Positions 18,406 through 26,863 of a stretch of 64,000 nt of DNA are shown here, in pieces (positions within the stretch are counted from its first letter, which is position 1; every line of letters starts with the position of its first letter). The notes below the pieces were generated by a model. It searched no databases. It had not been told where the DNA came from and saw nothing but the letters and a program-made list of their open reading frames with translations. Made by a program: the position numbers and the translations under genes. Location of the stretch: NCBI RefSeq assembly GCF_029906345.1, contig NZ_JARYGY010000007.1:62001-126000 (forward strand). The letters run 5' to 3'. Source of the DNA: Aquimarina mycalae (GTDB lineage: Bacteria; Bacteroidota; Bacteroidia; Flavobacteriales; Flavobacteriaceae).

Positions 18406-20013
18406 ATGAGGATAAAGGGGTTGTTTTTTATAATGCCCTTTTTTGCCCTTATTGGATTTCAAGGATTTGCGCAGGTTGCTACAACTATCGATTCTACTTC
18501 TATTATTATAGGAAGTGAGATTAGGTATACAATGCAAGTAGAATCTGATTCTACCGAGATCGTTATTTTTCCCGAAGGTCAAACTTTCTCGCCACTAGAA
18601 GTTATTGAATCTTATAAAACCGATACGACCAAAAATGGAAATCGATTTAGTTTGATCAAGGAATATGCACTGACACAATTTGATTCTGGACAGTATACCA
18701 TTCCAAGACAAAAAGTGATGATCGGAGATCAGGTCTTTTTGACAGATTCTGTAAAAGTAGAAGTTCGGGATGTTTTGGTAGATACTACCAAACAAAAAAT
18801 GTATGAGATTAAGCCGTTGGTAGATGTAGATGCTTCCTTTTTTAATTGGAAGAAATATTTTTGGTGGATTTTGATACCACTTGTATTGATAGGATTCATT
18901 GCATTTTTTGTATTAAGAAGAAAAAAACGCAAAGAAGCTAAAGAAGAAGAGTTACCTCCATATGAAAGAGCAATCTTAGCACTGCAGCGAATCGATGCAT
19001 CTCAATTGTTAGAACAAGATTCTCATAAGGAGTATTATTCTCAATTAAGTGATACGGCGCGTAAATATATCGATGAAGAAGTATATGATCATGCCATGGA
19101 GAGTACAACCGATGAATTGATCGAGCGTTTGGATGAGGAAATAAAAACAGGAGCATTACGTCTGGATAAACATACGATTGAAGAACTTAAAACGGTCCTT
19201 AAAACAGCAGATATGGCAAAATTTGCCAAATCTAAACCAGATATCGGAACCGCAAAAGCAGATCGTAATGTAATCGAAAGGGTGATTAATGAGACCAAAG
19301 AAGCAATTCCTGAACCTACAGAAGAAGAATTATTAGCAGATGAAGAGTACCGAAAAACGGTAGCAGAGAAAAAACTAAGAAGAAAAATCATATTTGGAAG
19401 CCTTGCAGGAGTCGGATTGATAGCAATTACCTTAATTGTGTTTATTGCTGTTAAAGGATATGATGTGGTAAAGGATTCTATATTAGGGCATCCTACGAAA
19501 GAATTAGCAGAAACAGAGTGGATCAGCAGTGCATATGGCGCTCCTCCAGTTACAGTTTCTACGCCAAAAGTATTGCTTAGAAATAATTATCAACTCACAG
19601 ATGAGCAGCGACAAATTCTTAAAGGCAATGAAACTTTTGTGTATGGAAGCTTACTCGCAAATTTCTACATCGCCGTGTCTACTGTTCAATATAATAAACA
19701 AACAGAGGTTGATCTCAATAAAATTGTAGAAGGAGTTGTGGGTAATTTTGAATCTCAGGGAGCAAAAAATATTTCTGTAAAAGATGAAGAATACGAAACG
19801 CTAAGAGGAGCAAAAGGAGTAAAAGTTTTTGGTAGCTTAGAAGTTACAAATGCGATAACCAAAAAAGAGCAGAAGAGTGATTATTTGATGCTTAACTTTG
19901 CCGAAAACGGAGGCTTTCAACAAATTATGGTAGTATATAGTAAAGAAGATCGATATGCCCAAGATGTAGCGCAACGCATTATTAATTCTGTAGAACTCAA
20001 AAATGCCGAATAA
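18406..20013 (+). CDS. Bat-operon membrane protein (BatD-like N-terminus, unknown C-terminus)
   Basis: The start is placed at the ATG at 18406 because it begins a signal peptide (MRIKGLFFIMPFF, ending GFAQ); an earlier ATG at 18352 would read through a noncoding microrepeat. The 535-residue protein has an extracytoplasmic beta domain (about 20-135), a TM helix (about 148-168), a cytoplasmic helical region with YSQLSDTARKYIDEEVYDHAMEST, a second TM helix (about 330-350), and a C-terminal domain of about 160 residues after GHPTKELAETEW that I do not recognise. The first half resembles the BatD/DUF4381-type parts of Bat clusters. It ends two bases before batA. Confidence 0.7.
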   Translation: MRIKGLFFIMPFFALIGFQGFAQVATTIDSTSIIIGSEIRYTMQVESDSTEIVIFPEGQTFSPLEVIESYKTDTTKNGNRFSLIKEYALTQFDSGQYTIPRQKVMIGDQVFLTDSVKVEVRDVLVDTTKQKMYEIKPLVDVDASFFNWKKYFWWILIPLVLIGFIAFFVLRRKKRKEAKEEELPPYERAILALQRIDASQLLEQDSHKEYYSQLSDTARKYIDEEVYDHAMESTTDELIERLDEEIKTGALRLDKHTIEELKTVLKTADMAKFAKSKPDIGTAKADRNVIERVINETKEAIPEPTEEELLADEEYRKTVAEKKLRRKIIFGSLAGVGLIAITLIVFIAVKGYDVVKDSILGHPTKELAETEWISSAYGAPPVTVSTPKVLLRNNYQLTDEQRQILKGNETFVYGSLLANFYIAVSTVQYNKQTEVDLNKIVEGVVGNFESQGAKNISVKDEEYETLRGAKGVKVFGSLEVTNAITKKEQKSDYLMLNFAENGGFQQIMVVYSKEDRYAQDVAQRIINSVELKNAE

Positions 20014-20015
20014 CT

Positions 20016-21020
20016 ATGTTTGAAAATTTCACATTTGAGAATCCGCAGTTTTTTTGGTTGTTTTTAATACTGCCAATAGCGATCGCGTGGTATATCTGGA
20101 AACGCAATAAACAACAAGCAGAACTTAAGATCTCCAGCATCAAAGGATTTAAAATTTCGGGAAGTTGGTTGTCTAAGCTTAAACCATTTTTGCTGTTGCT
20201 AAGATTAATAGCCCTAGCACTTATTATTACGGCTATGGCTAGACCCAGAACAGTAGATGTATCTACCAAAACTAAAACCACAAGAGGTATCGATATTGTG
20301 ATGGCAATTGATGTATCTGCAAGTATGTTGGCTAGAGATTTAAGACCAAACCGTCTGGAAGCCTTAAAAGAAGTAGCTGCCGAGTTTATAGTAGGCAGAC
20401 CTAATGATAGAATTGGATTGGTGATGTATGCAGGAGAAAGTTTTACCAAGACTCCAATTACAAGTGACAAGGCTATTGTACTCAGTGCAATGAAGGATAT
20501 TGTGTATAATAACCTGTTAGAAAACGGAACTGCTATCGGAATGGGACTTGCTACTTCTGTAAATAGGTTAAAAGATAGTAAGGCAAAAAGCAAAGTAATT
20601 ATCTTGCTTACAGATGGTTCTAATAATGCAGGTTTTATTGATCCTAAAATAGCCTCAGAATTGGCAGTAGAATATGGAATCAAGACCTATACAATTGGAA
20701 TCGGGACTAACGGAATGGCATTAGCTCCTGTTGCTATAAGACCTAATGGATCATTTCAATACGGAAATGTAAAAGTAGAGATCGACGAAGAATTATTAAA
20801 AGAAATCGCCAAGGTAACTAAGGGAAAGTATTTTAGAGCGACCAATAACAAGAAGTTAGAACAGATATACGAAGAAATTGATAAATTAGAAAAAACAGAC
20901 GTAGAAGAATTTAAGTTCTACAATTACGAAGAGAAGTTTAGACCTTTAGTATTATTAGCAGGCTTACTCTTGTTGTTTGAGTTCTTATTGAGGTTTACAG
21001 TATTTAGAAGTTTTATCTAA
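20016..21020 (+). CDS. batA: BatA, VWA-domain membrane protein
   Basis: A 334-residue protein with two N-terminal TM helices (about 12-28 and 57-75), a periplasmic or cytoplasmic VWA domain with an intact MIDAS (D99-V-S101-A-S103, later TDGSNNAG), and a C-terminal TM helix near 308-328. This is the standard BatA layout. The ATG follows the preceding stop by two bases. It is the usual partner of BatB and of MoxR, here separated from batB by an inserted reductase gene. Confidence 0.93.
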   Translation: MFENFTFENPQFFWLFLILPIAIAWYIWKRNKQQAELKISSIKGFKISGSWLSKLKPFLLLLRLIALALIITAMARPRTVDVSTKTKTTRGIDIVMAIDVSASMLARDLRPNRLEALKEVAAEFIVGRPNDRIGLVMYAGESFTKTPITSDKAIVLSAMKDIVYNNLLENGTAIGMGLATSVNRLKDSKAKSKVIILLTDGSNNAGFIDPKIASELAVEYGIKTYTIGIGTNGMALAPVAIRPNGSFQYGNVKVEIDEELLKEIAKVTKGKYFRATNNKKLEQIYEEIDKLEKTDVEEFKFYNYEEKFRPLVLLAGLLLLFEFLLRFTVFRSFI

Positions 21021-21042
21021 GAAAATAAAATATAGAAAAGAG

Positions 21043-21549
21043 TTGAAAAAAGGAATCATAGTTCAAGGAAGTTCAAGAAGTGATGGAGATACAGCTAAGA
21101 TCGTTTCTTATTTAAAAAATGTTTCTGGGTTTGATATTATTGATTTAAATCAAAGAGACATAAAGTACTTTGATTATGAATTCCAGAATCAGGATGATTT
21201 TGAAATAATTTTCAAAAACATTGTTCAGAATTATCAAACTATTGTGTTGGCAACACCTGTATATTGGTATACAATGAGCGGGATAATGAAAGTATTTTTG
21301 GATAGAATTTCTGATTACTTATATAAAGAAAAAGAGTATGGCCGTATGCTAAGAGGAAAAGAAATGGCAATGATGAGCTGTAGTAATGATGATGACCGTG
21401 TAGACGAGTTTAATCTTCCTTTTTCTAGAAGTGCTGAGTATTTAGGAATGGAGTATCTGGGAGATATCCATACTTGGGTTAAAAATCAGGAGCTTCCTAT
21501 TGAAGTAAAAGAAAAAATAAATGCTTTTGCATTAAACATAAAGAATTAA
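21043..21549 (+). CDS. Flavodoxin-fold NAD(P)H-dependent FMN reductase
   Basis: A 168-residue protein with a TTG start, preceded by a purine-rich stretch (AGAAAAGAG). It shows the FMN phosphate-binding loop GSSRSDGDTAKI (about 9-20) and the ATPVYWYTMSGIMKVFLDR block (about 69-87) typical of the NADPH-dependent FMN reductase/quinone reductase family. It lies 22 bases after batA and 21 bases before batB, so it is embedded in the Bat operon, which it does not usually belong to. If the Bat proteins work on oxidative stress a flavin reductase fits, but that is inference. Confidence 0.85.
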   Translation: MKKGIIVQGSSRSDGDTAKIVSYLKNVSGFDIIDLNQRDIKYFDYEFQNQDDFEIIFKNIVQNYQTIVLATPVYWYTMSGIMKVFLDRISDYLYKEKEYGRMLRGKEMAMMSCSNDDDRVDEFNLPFSRSAEYLGMEYLGDIHTWVKNQELPIEVKEKINAFALNIKN

Positions 21550-21570
21550 GAAAGTATAATATAATTAAGA

Positions 21571-22605
21571 ATGTACTTACTAGAAGAAAAAATATATTTC
21601 TGGTTATTGTTAGTGATACCACTATTAATAGTGCTGTTTTTGGGTGTTTTAATTTGGAAAAAAACTACACAAAAGAGATTTGCTGATAAAGAATTGCTTA
21701 AGAAATTAAGTCCTAACCAATCTATTTTTAAGTCAATACTTAAATTGGTGATTATAGGTTTGGCAATGGCTTGTTTTGTAATAGCTTTGGTAAACCCAAA
21801 AGTAGGTACCAAGTTAGAAACGGTAAAAAGAGAAGGAGTAGACGTAGTATTTGCAATTGATGTTTCTAAGAGTATGTTAGCAGAAGATATTGCGCCTAAT
21901 AGATTAGAAAAATCTAAGCAATTGGTTACACAGATCATTAATAATTTGGCAAGTGATCGCGTGGGTATTATTGCATACGCTGCCAGCGCTTTTCCGCAGC
22001 TGCCAATTACTACAGATTATGGCTCAGCTAAGATGTTTTTACAATCTATGAATACAGATATGCTTTCTTCTCAGGGAACCGCGATTAATGAAGCAATAGA
22101 GTTGGCAAAAACATACTATGATGATGAAGAGCAAACCAATCGGGTTTTGTTTATTATTAGTGACGGAGAAGATCATGAAGGAAATGTAGGAAGTATGGCA
22201 GAAGCAGCTGCAGAAGAAGGTATTAAAATATTTACAATTGGTGTTGGAACCGCAAAAGGAAGTCCAATTCCAATAAAACGAAATGGAATTGTTCAAAATT
22301 ATAAGAAAAATAATCAAGGCGAAACCGTTATTACGAAGTTAAATACGACAATTTTGCAGGAAATTGCCAATCAAGCGAATGGCACATACATTGATGGTAC
22401 TAGTACCAGTAAGGTGGTAGAAAATGTTACCGAACTGCTACAAGGAATGGATAAGAAAGAATTTGAAGCAAAGCAATTTGCAGATTTTAAAGATCAGTTT
22501 CAATGGTTCCTTGGTGCTGGATTGTTGTTATTATTCCTAGATATTTTCTTGTTAGAAAGAAAAACATCTTGGGTTAAAAAATTGAATTTATTTAATGAAC
22601 AATAG
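21571..22605 (+). CDS. batB: BatB, VWA-domain membrane protein
   Basis: A 344-residue paralogue of BatA: two N-terminal TM helices (about 8-29 and 54-74), a VWA domain with the MIDAS D97-V-S99-K-S101 and SDGEDHEGN, and a C-terminal TM helix about 308-327. It follows the FMN reductase gene closely. BatA and BatB are thought to form a heteromeric VWA platform in the inner membrane. Confidence 0.93.
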   Translation: MYLLEEKIYFWLLLVIPLLIVLFLGVLIWKKTTQKRFADKELLKKLSPNQSIFKSILKLVIIGLAMACFVIALVNPKVGTKLETVKREGVDVVFAIDVSKSMLAEDIAPNRLEKSKQLVTQIINNLASDRVGIIAYAASAFPQLPITTDYGSAKMFLQSMNTDMLSSQGTAINEAIELAKTYYDDEEQTNRVLFIISDGEDHEGNVGSMAEAAAEEGIKIFTIGVGTAKGSPIPIKRNGIVQNYKKNNQGETVITKLNTTILQEIANQANGTYIDGTSTSKVVENVTELLQGMDKKEFEAKQFADFKDQFQWFLGAGLLLLFLDIFLLERKTSWVKKLNLFNEQ

Positions 22606-22626
22606 TTTATTGAATACTAGAATATT

Positions 22627-22650
22627 GTCACACTGAGCATGTCGAGGTGC
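22627..22650. repeat. Short REP-like intergenic motif
   Basis: CACACTGAGC-ATG-TCGAGGTG sits alone in the 60-bp spacer between batB and batC. It looks like the CACTGAGC...GTCGAAGTG intergenic repeats I recall from Flavobacteriia; only this copy is in the window. Confidence 0.35.
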
Positions 22651-22666
22651 AAAAAATAAATACGTT

Positions 22667-23548
22667 ATGAAGCATGTATTAATCATATTATTATGTTTCC
22701 AATTCGGGATCATTTTTTCGCAAGAAGAAGATAGAGAAGCAACGATAGCCGAAGCAAATCGTTTTGTAGCAACGGGAAATGAAGTGTTGGTAAAGGATGG
22801 TAATTTTCCGAAAGCAGAAGGAGAGTATCGAAAAGCGATTTCTAAAAATCCTATAGATCCTAATGCCAAGTATAACCTGGCAAATGCCTATTATAATTCA
22901 GAAAAATATGATGAAGCAACACAGCGATATACAGAAGCGGTAAAAGTTGCAGAATCTAAAGCAGAAAAACATAAAGCATTCCATAATCAAGGGAATACCT
23001 TTATGGAACAAAAAAAATATAAAGAGGCTGTAGAAGCTTATAAAAATGCATTGCGTAATAATCCTAAAGATAATGAGACGCGATATAATCTTGCCTTAGC
23101 CAAGAAAATGCTTGAAGAAGAGCAAAAGAAAAACGATCAGAATAAAGACGATAATAAGGATAAAGATAATAAAGACGAAAACAAGGATAAGAACGAGGAC
23201 AATAAAGATAAAGAAGGGGATAATAAGGAAGATAAGAAAGAAGGAGAAGACGATAAGGATAAAAAGGGAGATGAAGGAGAAGATAAAAAGGATCAAAAAG
23301 GAGAGGATGAAAAAGATCAGAAAGGAGATCCTAAAGACGAAGGAAAAGATAAGAAGGAAGATAAAAAAGAAGGTGATGGAAAACCTGAGGAGCAAAAACA
23401 GCAACCAAAACAGGCACAAGGACAATTATCTCCTCAGCAGGTAAAAAGCTTATTAGAGGCAATGAATAACGAAGAGAAGAAGGTGCAGGATAAGATAAAT
23501 GCCAAAAAAGCACAAGGCGCAAAAACAAGAACTGAAAAAGACTGGTAG
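22667..23548 (+). CDS. batC: BatC, TPR protein with Lys/Asp-rich tail
   Basis: A 293-residue protein: signal peptide (MKHVLIILLCFQFGIIFSQ), TPR repeats at about 30-145 (PNAKYNLANAYYNSEKYDEATQRY and a second unit after), then about 100 residues of almost pure K/D/E/N (about 150-245), ending in a short Gln-rich stretch and LSPQQVKSLLEAMNNEEK. This is the BatC layout. The low-complexity block is coded by A/G-rich DNA. It follows batB by 60 bases and lies three bases before batD. Confidence 0.92.
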   Translation: MKHVLIILLCFQFGIIFSQEEDREATIAEANRFVATGNEVLVKDGNFPKAEGEYRKAISKNPIDPNAKYNLANAYYNSEKYDEATQRYTEAVKVAESKAEKHKAFHNQGNTFMEQKKYKEAVEAYKNALRNNPKDNETRYNLALAKKMLEEEQKKNDQNKDDNKDKDNKDENKDKNEDNKDKEGDNKEDKKEGEDDKDKKGDEGEDKKDQKGEDEKDQKGDPKDEGKDKKEDKKEGDGKPEEQKQQPKQAQGQLSPQQVKSLLEAMNNEEKKVQDKINAKKAQGAKTRTEKDW

Positions 23549-23551
23549 ATA

Positions 23552-25318
23552 ATGAAGATAAGATTAGTTTTTTTAACACTATTTCTAATGATAGCACAGC
23601 TAGGTGTTGCTCAGGTCAAATTCGAGACCAAAGTGAGCAAGAAGAAGCTAGGTGTTAACGAGAGATTGCGTGTTGATTTTGAGATGAATAAAGATGGTGA
23701 CAACTTTACACAACCCAGTTTTAAAGGGTTTACAGTAGTTGGAGGACCTAATCAATCGATAAGTAATTCCTGGGTGAATGGTAAAAGATCTTATGCTAAA
23801 ACCTTTAGTTATTTTCTTGCTCCTACCAAAAGAGGAAACTTTACTATAGGACAAGCAACCATAGAGATTGATGGGCAAACGTATAAAACATTGCCAGTAA
23901 AAGTACAGGTAACTGCTGCCGTTCAAAAACCTAAAGATGGTAATAATGCAGATTATGTAGCCAGTGAAAATCTTCACTTGGTAGCAGAAGTTTCTAAAAC
24001 CAATCCATACCTTAATGAAGCAATTACAGTAATATACAAACTGTATGTGAGTCCTAGGATACAGATTAGTAATTTAAGAGAAATAGATAACCCAAAATAC
24101 AGTGATTTTTGGAGTCAGGCAATTAAAATAGGTCAGCTAAAAGTAGAACGAGGAGAATATAAAGGAGAGCCTTATAATTTTGTAGTGTGTGGTAAAACGG
24201 TATTGTATCCGCAAAAAACAGGAAAGTTAGAGATTGAACCACTTACATTATCTATTGCGGTAGATGTTCCTACCAACCGTCGTGATATTTTTGGAGGAAA
24301 ATTGTATTCTACGGTAAATAAAACAGTAGCTGCAGGTACCAGAACGATCAATGTAAAACCACTTCCGGAACAAGGGAAACCCGATGATTTTACAGGAGCA
24401 GTAGGTTCTTTTGATTTTAAAGTAACACCTAACAGAACAGAATTAGATGCTACAGAATCTCTAGAAGCAAAGGTTTCAGTTTCTGGTAGCGGAAATTTAA
24501 AATTGTTTGATCTACCTAAGTTAAATGTGCCAAATGGTTTAGAACAATATGAACCAGAACATAACGAAAGAGTAAGAACCAACCTTTCTGGAATGAATGG
24601 AAATATATCAGATTCATATACCTTGGTTCCTCAGTTTAAAGGAACATATCCTATTCCTCCAGTTTCTTTTTCATATTTTGATCTTAAGACAAAGACATAT
24701 AAAAGAATTACATCAGAAGAAATTGTGATCAATGTTAAGAACGGACCAGATAGTGGTACTATTGTTAATAATTCAGAATCTTCTGGAACCACCAAAAAGC
24801 TAGTAACGCAAACAGGAAGTCAATTTCGGTTTTTAAAACTTAATGCAAACCTCCAACCTATGGAGAAAGAACATTTCTTTAAGTCTACTGGATATTGGAT
24901 AGCATTGACTGCACCTTTATTAGCGATCCCGTTATTCTTGTTTTTTGGTAAGAAAAGAGAAGAACGATTAAGTGATGTAAGCGGTAACAGAGTGCGTAAA
25001 GCAGATAAATTAGCTAGAAAATATCTTTCTGAAGCCAGAAAAAATTTAGGAAACCAGAAAGAGTTTTATATCGCAATGGAGCGAGCTTTGCATAATTATC
25101 TAAAAGCAAAATTACATATCCAAACCAGCGATATGAGCAAAGATCGTATCCAGCGTTTATTAAAAGAACGAGAAGTAGAAGATACCACTTCTATAGAGTT
25201 TATAGCCCTTTTAGAAAGTTGTGAATTTGCAAGGTATACGCCATCGTCTACGACAGCAATGCAACAGGATTATGATAAAGCATCCAGAGTGATTGCAGCA
25301 ATTGATAAACAATTATAA
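23552..25318 (+). CDS. batD: BatD, oxygen tolerance/envelope protein
   Basis: A 588-residue protein with a signal peptide (ends GVAQ), a long extracytoplasmic beta-rich BatD domain (about 22-440, with GGPNQSISNSWVNGKRSY and YKLYVSPRIQISN), a TM helix near 448-466 (YWIALTAPLLAIPLFLFF) and a cytoplasmic helical tail. Length and order fit BatD of Bacteroidota. It follows batC by three bases and precedes batE by three. Confidence 0.93.
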   Translation: MKIRLVFLTLFLMIAQLGVAQVKFETKVSKKKLGVNERLRVDFEMNKDGDNFTQPSFKGFTVVGGPNQSISNSWVNGKRSYAKTFSYFLAPTKRGNFTIGQATIEIDGQTYKTLPVKVQVTAAVQKPKDGNNADYVASENLHLVAEVSKTNPYLNEAITVIYKLYVSPRIQISNLREIDNPKYSDFWSQAIKIGQLKVERGEYKGEPYNFVVCGKTVLYPQKTGKLEIEPLTLSIAVDVPTNRRDIFGGKLYSTVNKTVAAGTRTINVKPLPEQGKPDDFTGAVGSFDFKVTPNRTELDATESLEAKVSVSGSGNLKLFDLPKLNVPNGLEQYEPEHNERVRTNLSGMNGNISDSYTLVPQFKGTYPIPPVSFSYFDLKTKTYKRITSEEIVINVKNGPDSGTIVNNSESSGTTKKLVTQTGSQFRFLKLNANLQPMEKEHFFKSTGYWIALTAPLLAIPLFLFFGKKREERLSDVSGNRVRKADKLARKYLSEARKNLGNQKEFYIAMERALHNYLKAKLHIQTSDMSKDRIQRLLKEREVEDTTSIEFIALLESCEFARYTPSSTTAMQQDYDKASRVIAAIDKQL

Positions 25319-25321
25319 ATA

Positions 25322-26080
25322 TTGAACGTAGTGAAGAATTTAGTAATAATAGTTGTTTTTTTAATAAGCATCGTGAGTATAGCTCAGGATGATCAGGTTT
25401 TTCAGAAAGCAAATACCTTGTATAATCAAGAGCAATATCAAGAAGCTATTGATGCTTACAAATCTATTATAGCATCAGGTCAGGAATCAGCAGAGCTGTA
25501 TTACAATCTGGGCAATGCTAATTATAAATTGAGTAATATAGGTCCTAGTATTTATTATTACGAAAAAGCACTAGAATTATCGCCAAATGATGAGGATATA
25601 AAGAACAACCTGGCTTTTGCTAATAATGCCACTGTAGATGCGATCGATGTGATTCCAGAAGGTGTTATTTCCAGAACCATCAATGGGTTTACCAATATGT
25701 TTAGTTTTGATGCTTGGGCATGGATTTCGGTATGCTGCGTGATCGTTTTTGTGGTGCTATTTATGTTATACTATGCTGCTAGAATATCTTCTAAGAAACG
25801 ATTATTCTTTTTGGGTTCTTGGGTGTCATTGATCATTGGGTTATTTGCGATTTTCTTTGCGTTTAAACAATATGGTTTTATACAGAATAATCAGTATGCG
25901 ATCGTTTTTGCACAAGAAACAACAATTAAAAGTGAACCTAATTTACGTAGTGAAGAGGTGTTTGAACTTCATGAAGGAACCAAGGTTAAAGTTACAGAAA
26001 CGGTAAACGATTGGAAAAAAATCAAACTTGCCGACGGAAAAATAGGATGGATTCCTGCTACAGATCTTAAAGAATTGTAA
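25322..26080 (+). CDS. batE: BatE, TPR plus SH3-like protein
   Basis: A 252-residue last gene of the operon. The start is TTG at 25322 or GTG at 25331; no ATG is suitably placed. Signal-like N-terminus ending SIAQ, TPR repeats about 25-100 (AELYYNLGNANYKLSNI), two TM helices (about 130-150 and 162-182), and a C-terminal bacterial SH3 domain (IKSEPNLRSEEVFELHEGTK ... GWIPATDL). The SH3 part may bind cell wall. No clear intrinsic terminator follows. Confidence 0.9.
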   Translation: MNVVKNLVIIVVFLISIVSIAQDDQVFQKANTLYNQEQYQEAIDAYKSIIASGQESAELYYNLGNANYKLSNIGPSIYYYEKALELSPNDEDIKNNLAFANNATVDAIDVIPEGVISRTINGFTNMFSFDAWAWISVCCVIVFVVLFMLYYAARISSKKRLFFLGSWVSLIIGLFAIFFAFKQYGFIQNNQYAIVFAQETTIKSEPNLRSEEVFELHEGTKVKVTETVNDWKKIKLADGKIGWIPATDLKEL

Positions 26081-26106
26081 CGGTTGTTTTTTCTAATACT
26101 TTGATA

Positions 26107-26127
26107 GCGCGGAATTATATTCCGTGC
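26107..26127. repeat. Short REP-like hairpin
   Basis: GCGCGGAAT and ATTCCGTGC around a TAT loop form a nine-pair hairpin (one G-T pair). No T-run follows on the plus strand, so it is more likely a REP-like repeat than the bat terminator. Apart from it I see nothing in 26081-26177. Confidence 0.4.
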
Positions 26128-26177
26128 GATACATAATAGATCTAATATAACTACTTCTAGTTCATTATCTAAATCTT

Positions 26178-26404
26178 TCGCTCCCGCTAGTCTGTGACTA
26201 GTGGTATTATAATGTTATTAAACCCAACAAGAAACCATCACTGTCAATTTTTAAAACTGTATGATCATCTTGATAATTTGTAGTTGCTACTCATGATCAC
26301 AAAATATAAAAAGCTATACCAACTCGTATAGCTTTTTGTTTCTTATTTCTACTTACTCTTGCTAGTTATCTTTGCCGCCACTAGTCACAGACTAGCGGGA
26401 GCGA
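26178..26404. mobile_element. Nonautonomous RAYT derivative, copy A (BIME-like)
   Basis: A 227-bp unit bounded by perfect 27-bp inverted ends (26178-26204 and 26378-26404), each holding the small hairpin CTAGT-CTGTG-ACTAG next to a GGAG-type foot. The interior matches both ends of the complete element at 26864-27576, but the transposase body is missing, with the join at GATAATTT/GTAGTT. It contains the internal hairpin AAAAGCTATAC...GTATAGCTTTT (about 26309-26337). Confidence 0.88.
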
Positions 26405-26724
26405 GGGATTGGATATTTTTTACTCCATTCAACATCATTAGTAAAATCTTCCATAAGCTCAAGAGTTAACTCACCCGCTTTCTTTTCATTTCCATTACAT
26501 AACTCATTAAGGATATAACTGGACCAATTTAAGCTAAAGTTCTTTTCTTCTCTTACTTGAAGCCAATCGTGAAAGTCATCAAGGATATTTTTATCTTGTT
26601 CAGAGATTCCAAGGCTAAAACCTATTAAAAAGGACGCCAATGAAGAATAAGAGTTTTTGTCCAATAGGTACATTCCTTTTCTTATCTTCAAGTGATAAAC
26701 AATATTTTTTAATTTAGATTTCAT
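26392..26724 (-). CDS. Putative immunity protein, 3' end rewritten by repeat copy A
   Basis: A 110-residue small acidic protein (MKSKLKNIVYHLKIRKGMYLLDKNS, then SLASFLIGFSLG and FHDWLQVREEKNFSLNW). I cannot name a family with confidence, but size, charge and position fit polymorphic-toxin immunity proteins. Seven bases upstream on the same strand lies a truncated coding stretch that looks like the tip of a toxin (26732-26863). The last four codons and the stop are supplied by the inverted end of repeat copy A, so the native C-terminus has been lost or trimmed. Whether it is still functional is unknown. Confidence 0.6.
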   Translation of the reverse strand: MKSKLKNIVYHLKIRKGMYLLDKNSYSSLASFLIGFSLGISEQDKNILDDFHDWLQVREEKNFSLNWSSYILNELCNGNEKKAGELTLELMEDFTNDVEWSKKYPIPRSR

Positions 26725-26731
26725 ATCTACT

Positions 26732-26863
26732 TTAATTAAAATTTAAATAATTGCCATGTTCAAATAGTTTTTTATAATCATTAACATGTAACCCATTTGG
26801 ACCTGTTACTCTATCAAAAATCATATCTCCTTTTCTAACAGCGTGATGAATTTTAAAATTCCT
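26732..26863 (-). pseudogene. Truncated C-terminal tip of a polymorphic toxin
   Basis: An open stretch of 43 codons plus stop, without a start. It reads IHHAVRKGDMIFDRVTGPNG followed by LHVNDYKKLFEHGNY. The sequence begins exactly at the end of RAYT element copy B (26864), so the element's insertion or a linked deletion has cut off everything upstream. The pattern HHAV...GDMIFDRVTGPNG resembles the histidine-containing end of papain-fold toxin domains (Tox-PL-2 type) as I remember them; this is tentative. It ends seven bases before the putative immunity gene, the normal order for a toxin-immunity pair. Confidence 0.5.

Noticed and set aside
19997-20683. 228-codon minus-strand frame opposite batA
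   Set aside because: Mirror of batA codon usage; batA has complete VWA motifs and operon spacing.
23096-23444. Long frames on both strands across the batC tail
   Set aside because: They are shadows of the A/G-rich Lys/Asp coding repeat; no start context and extreme composition.
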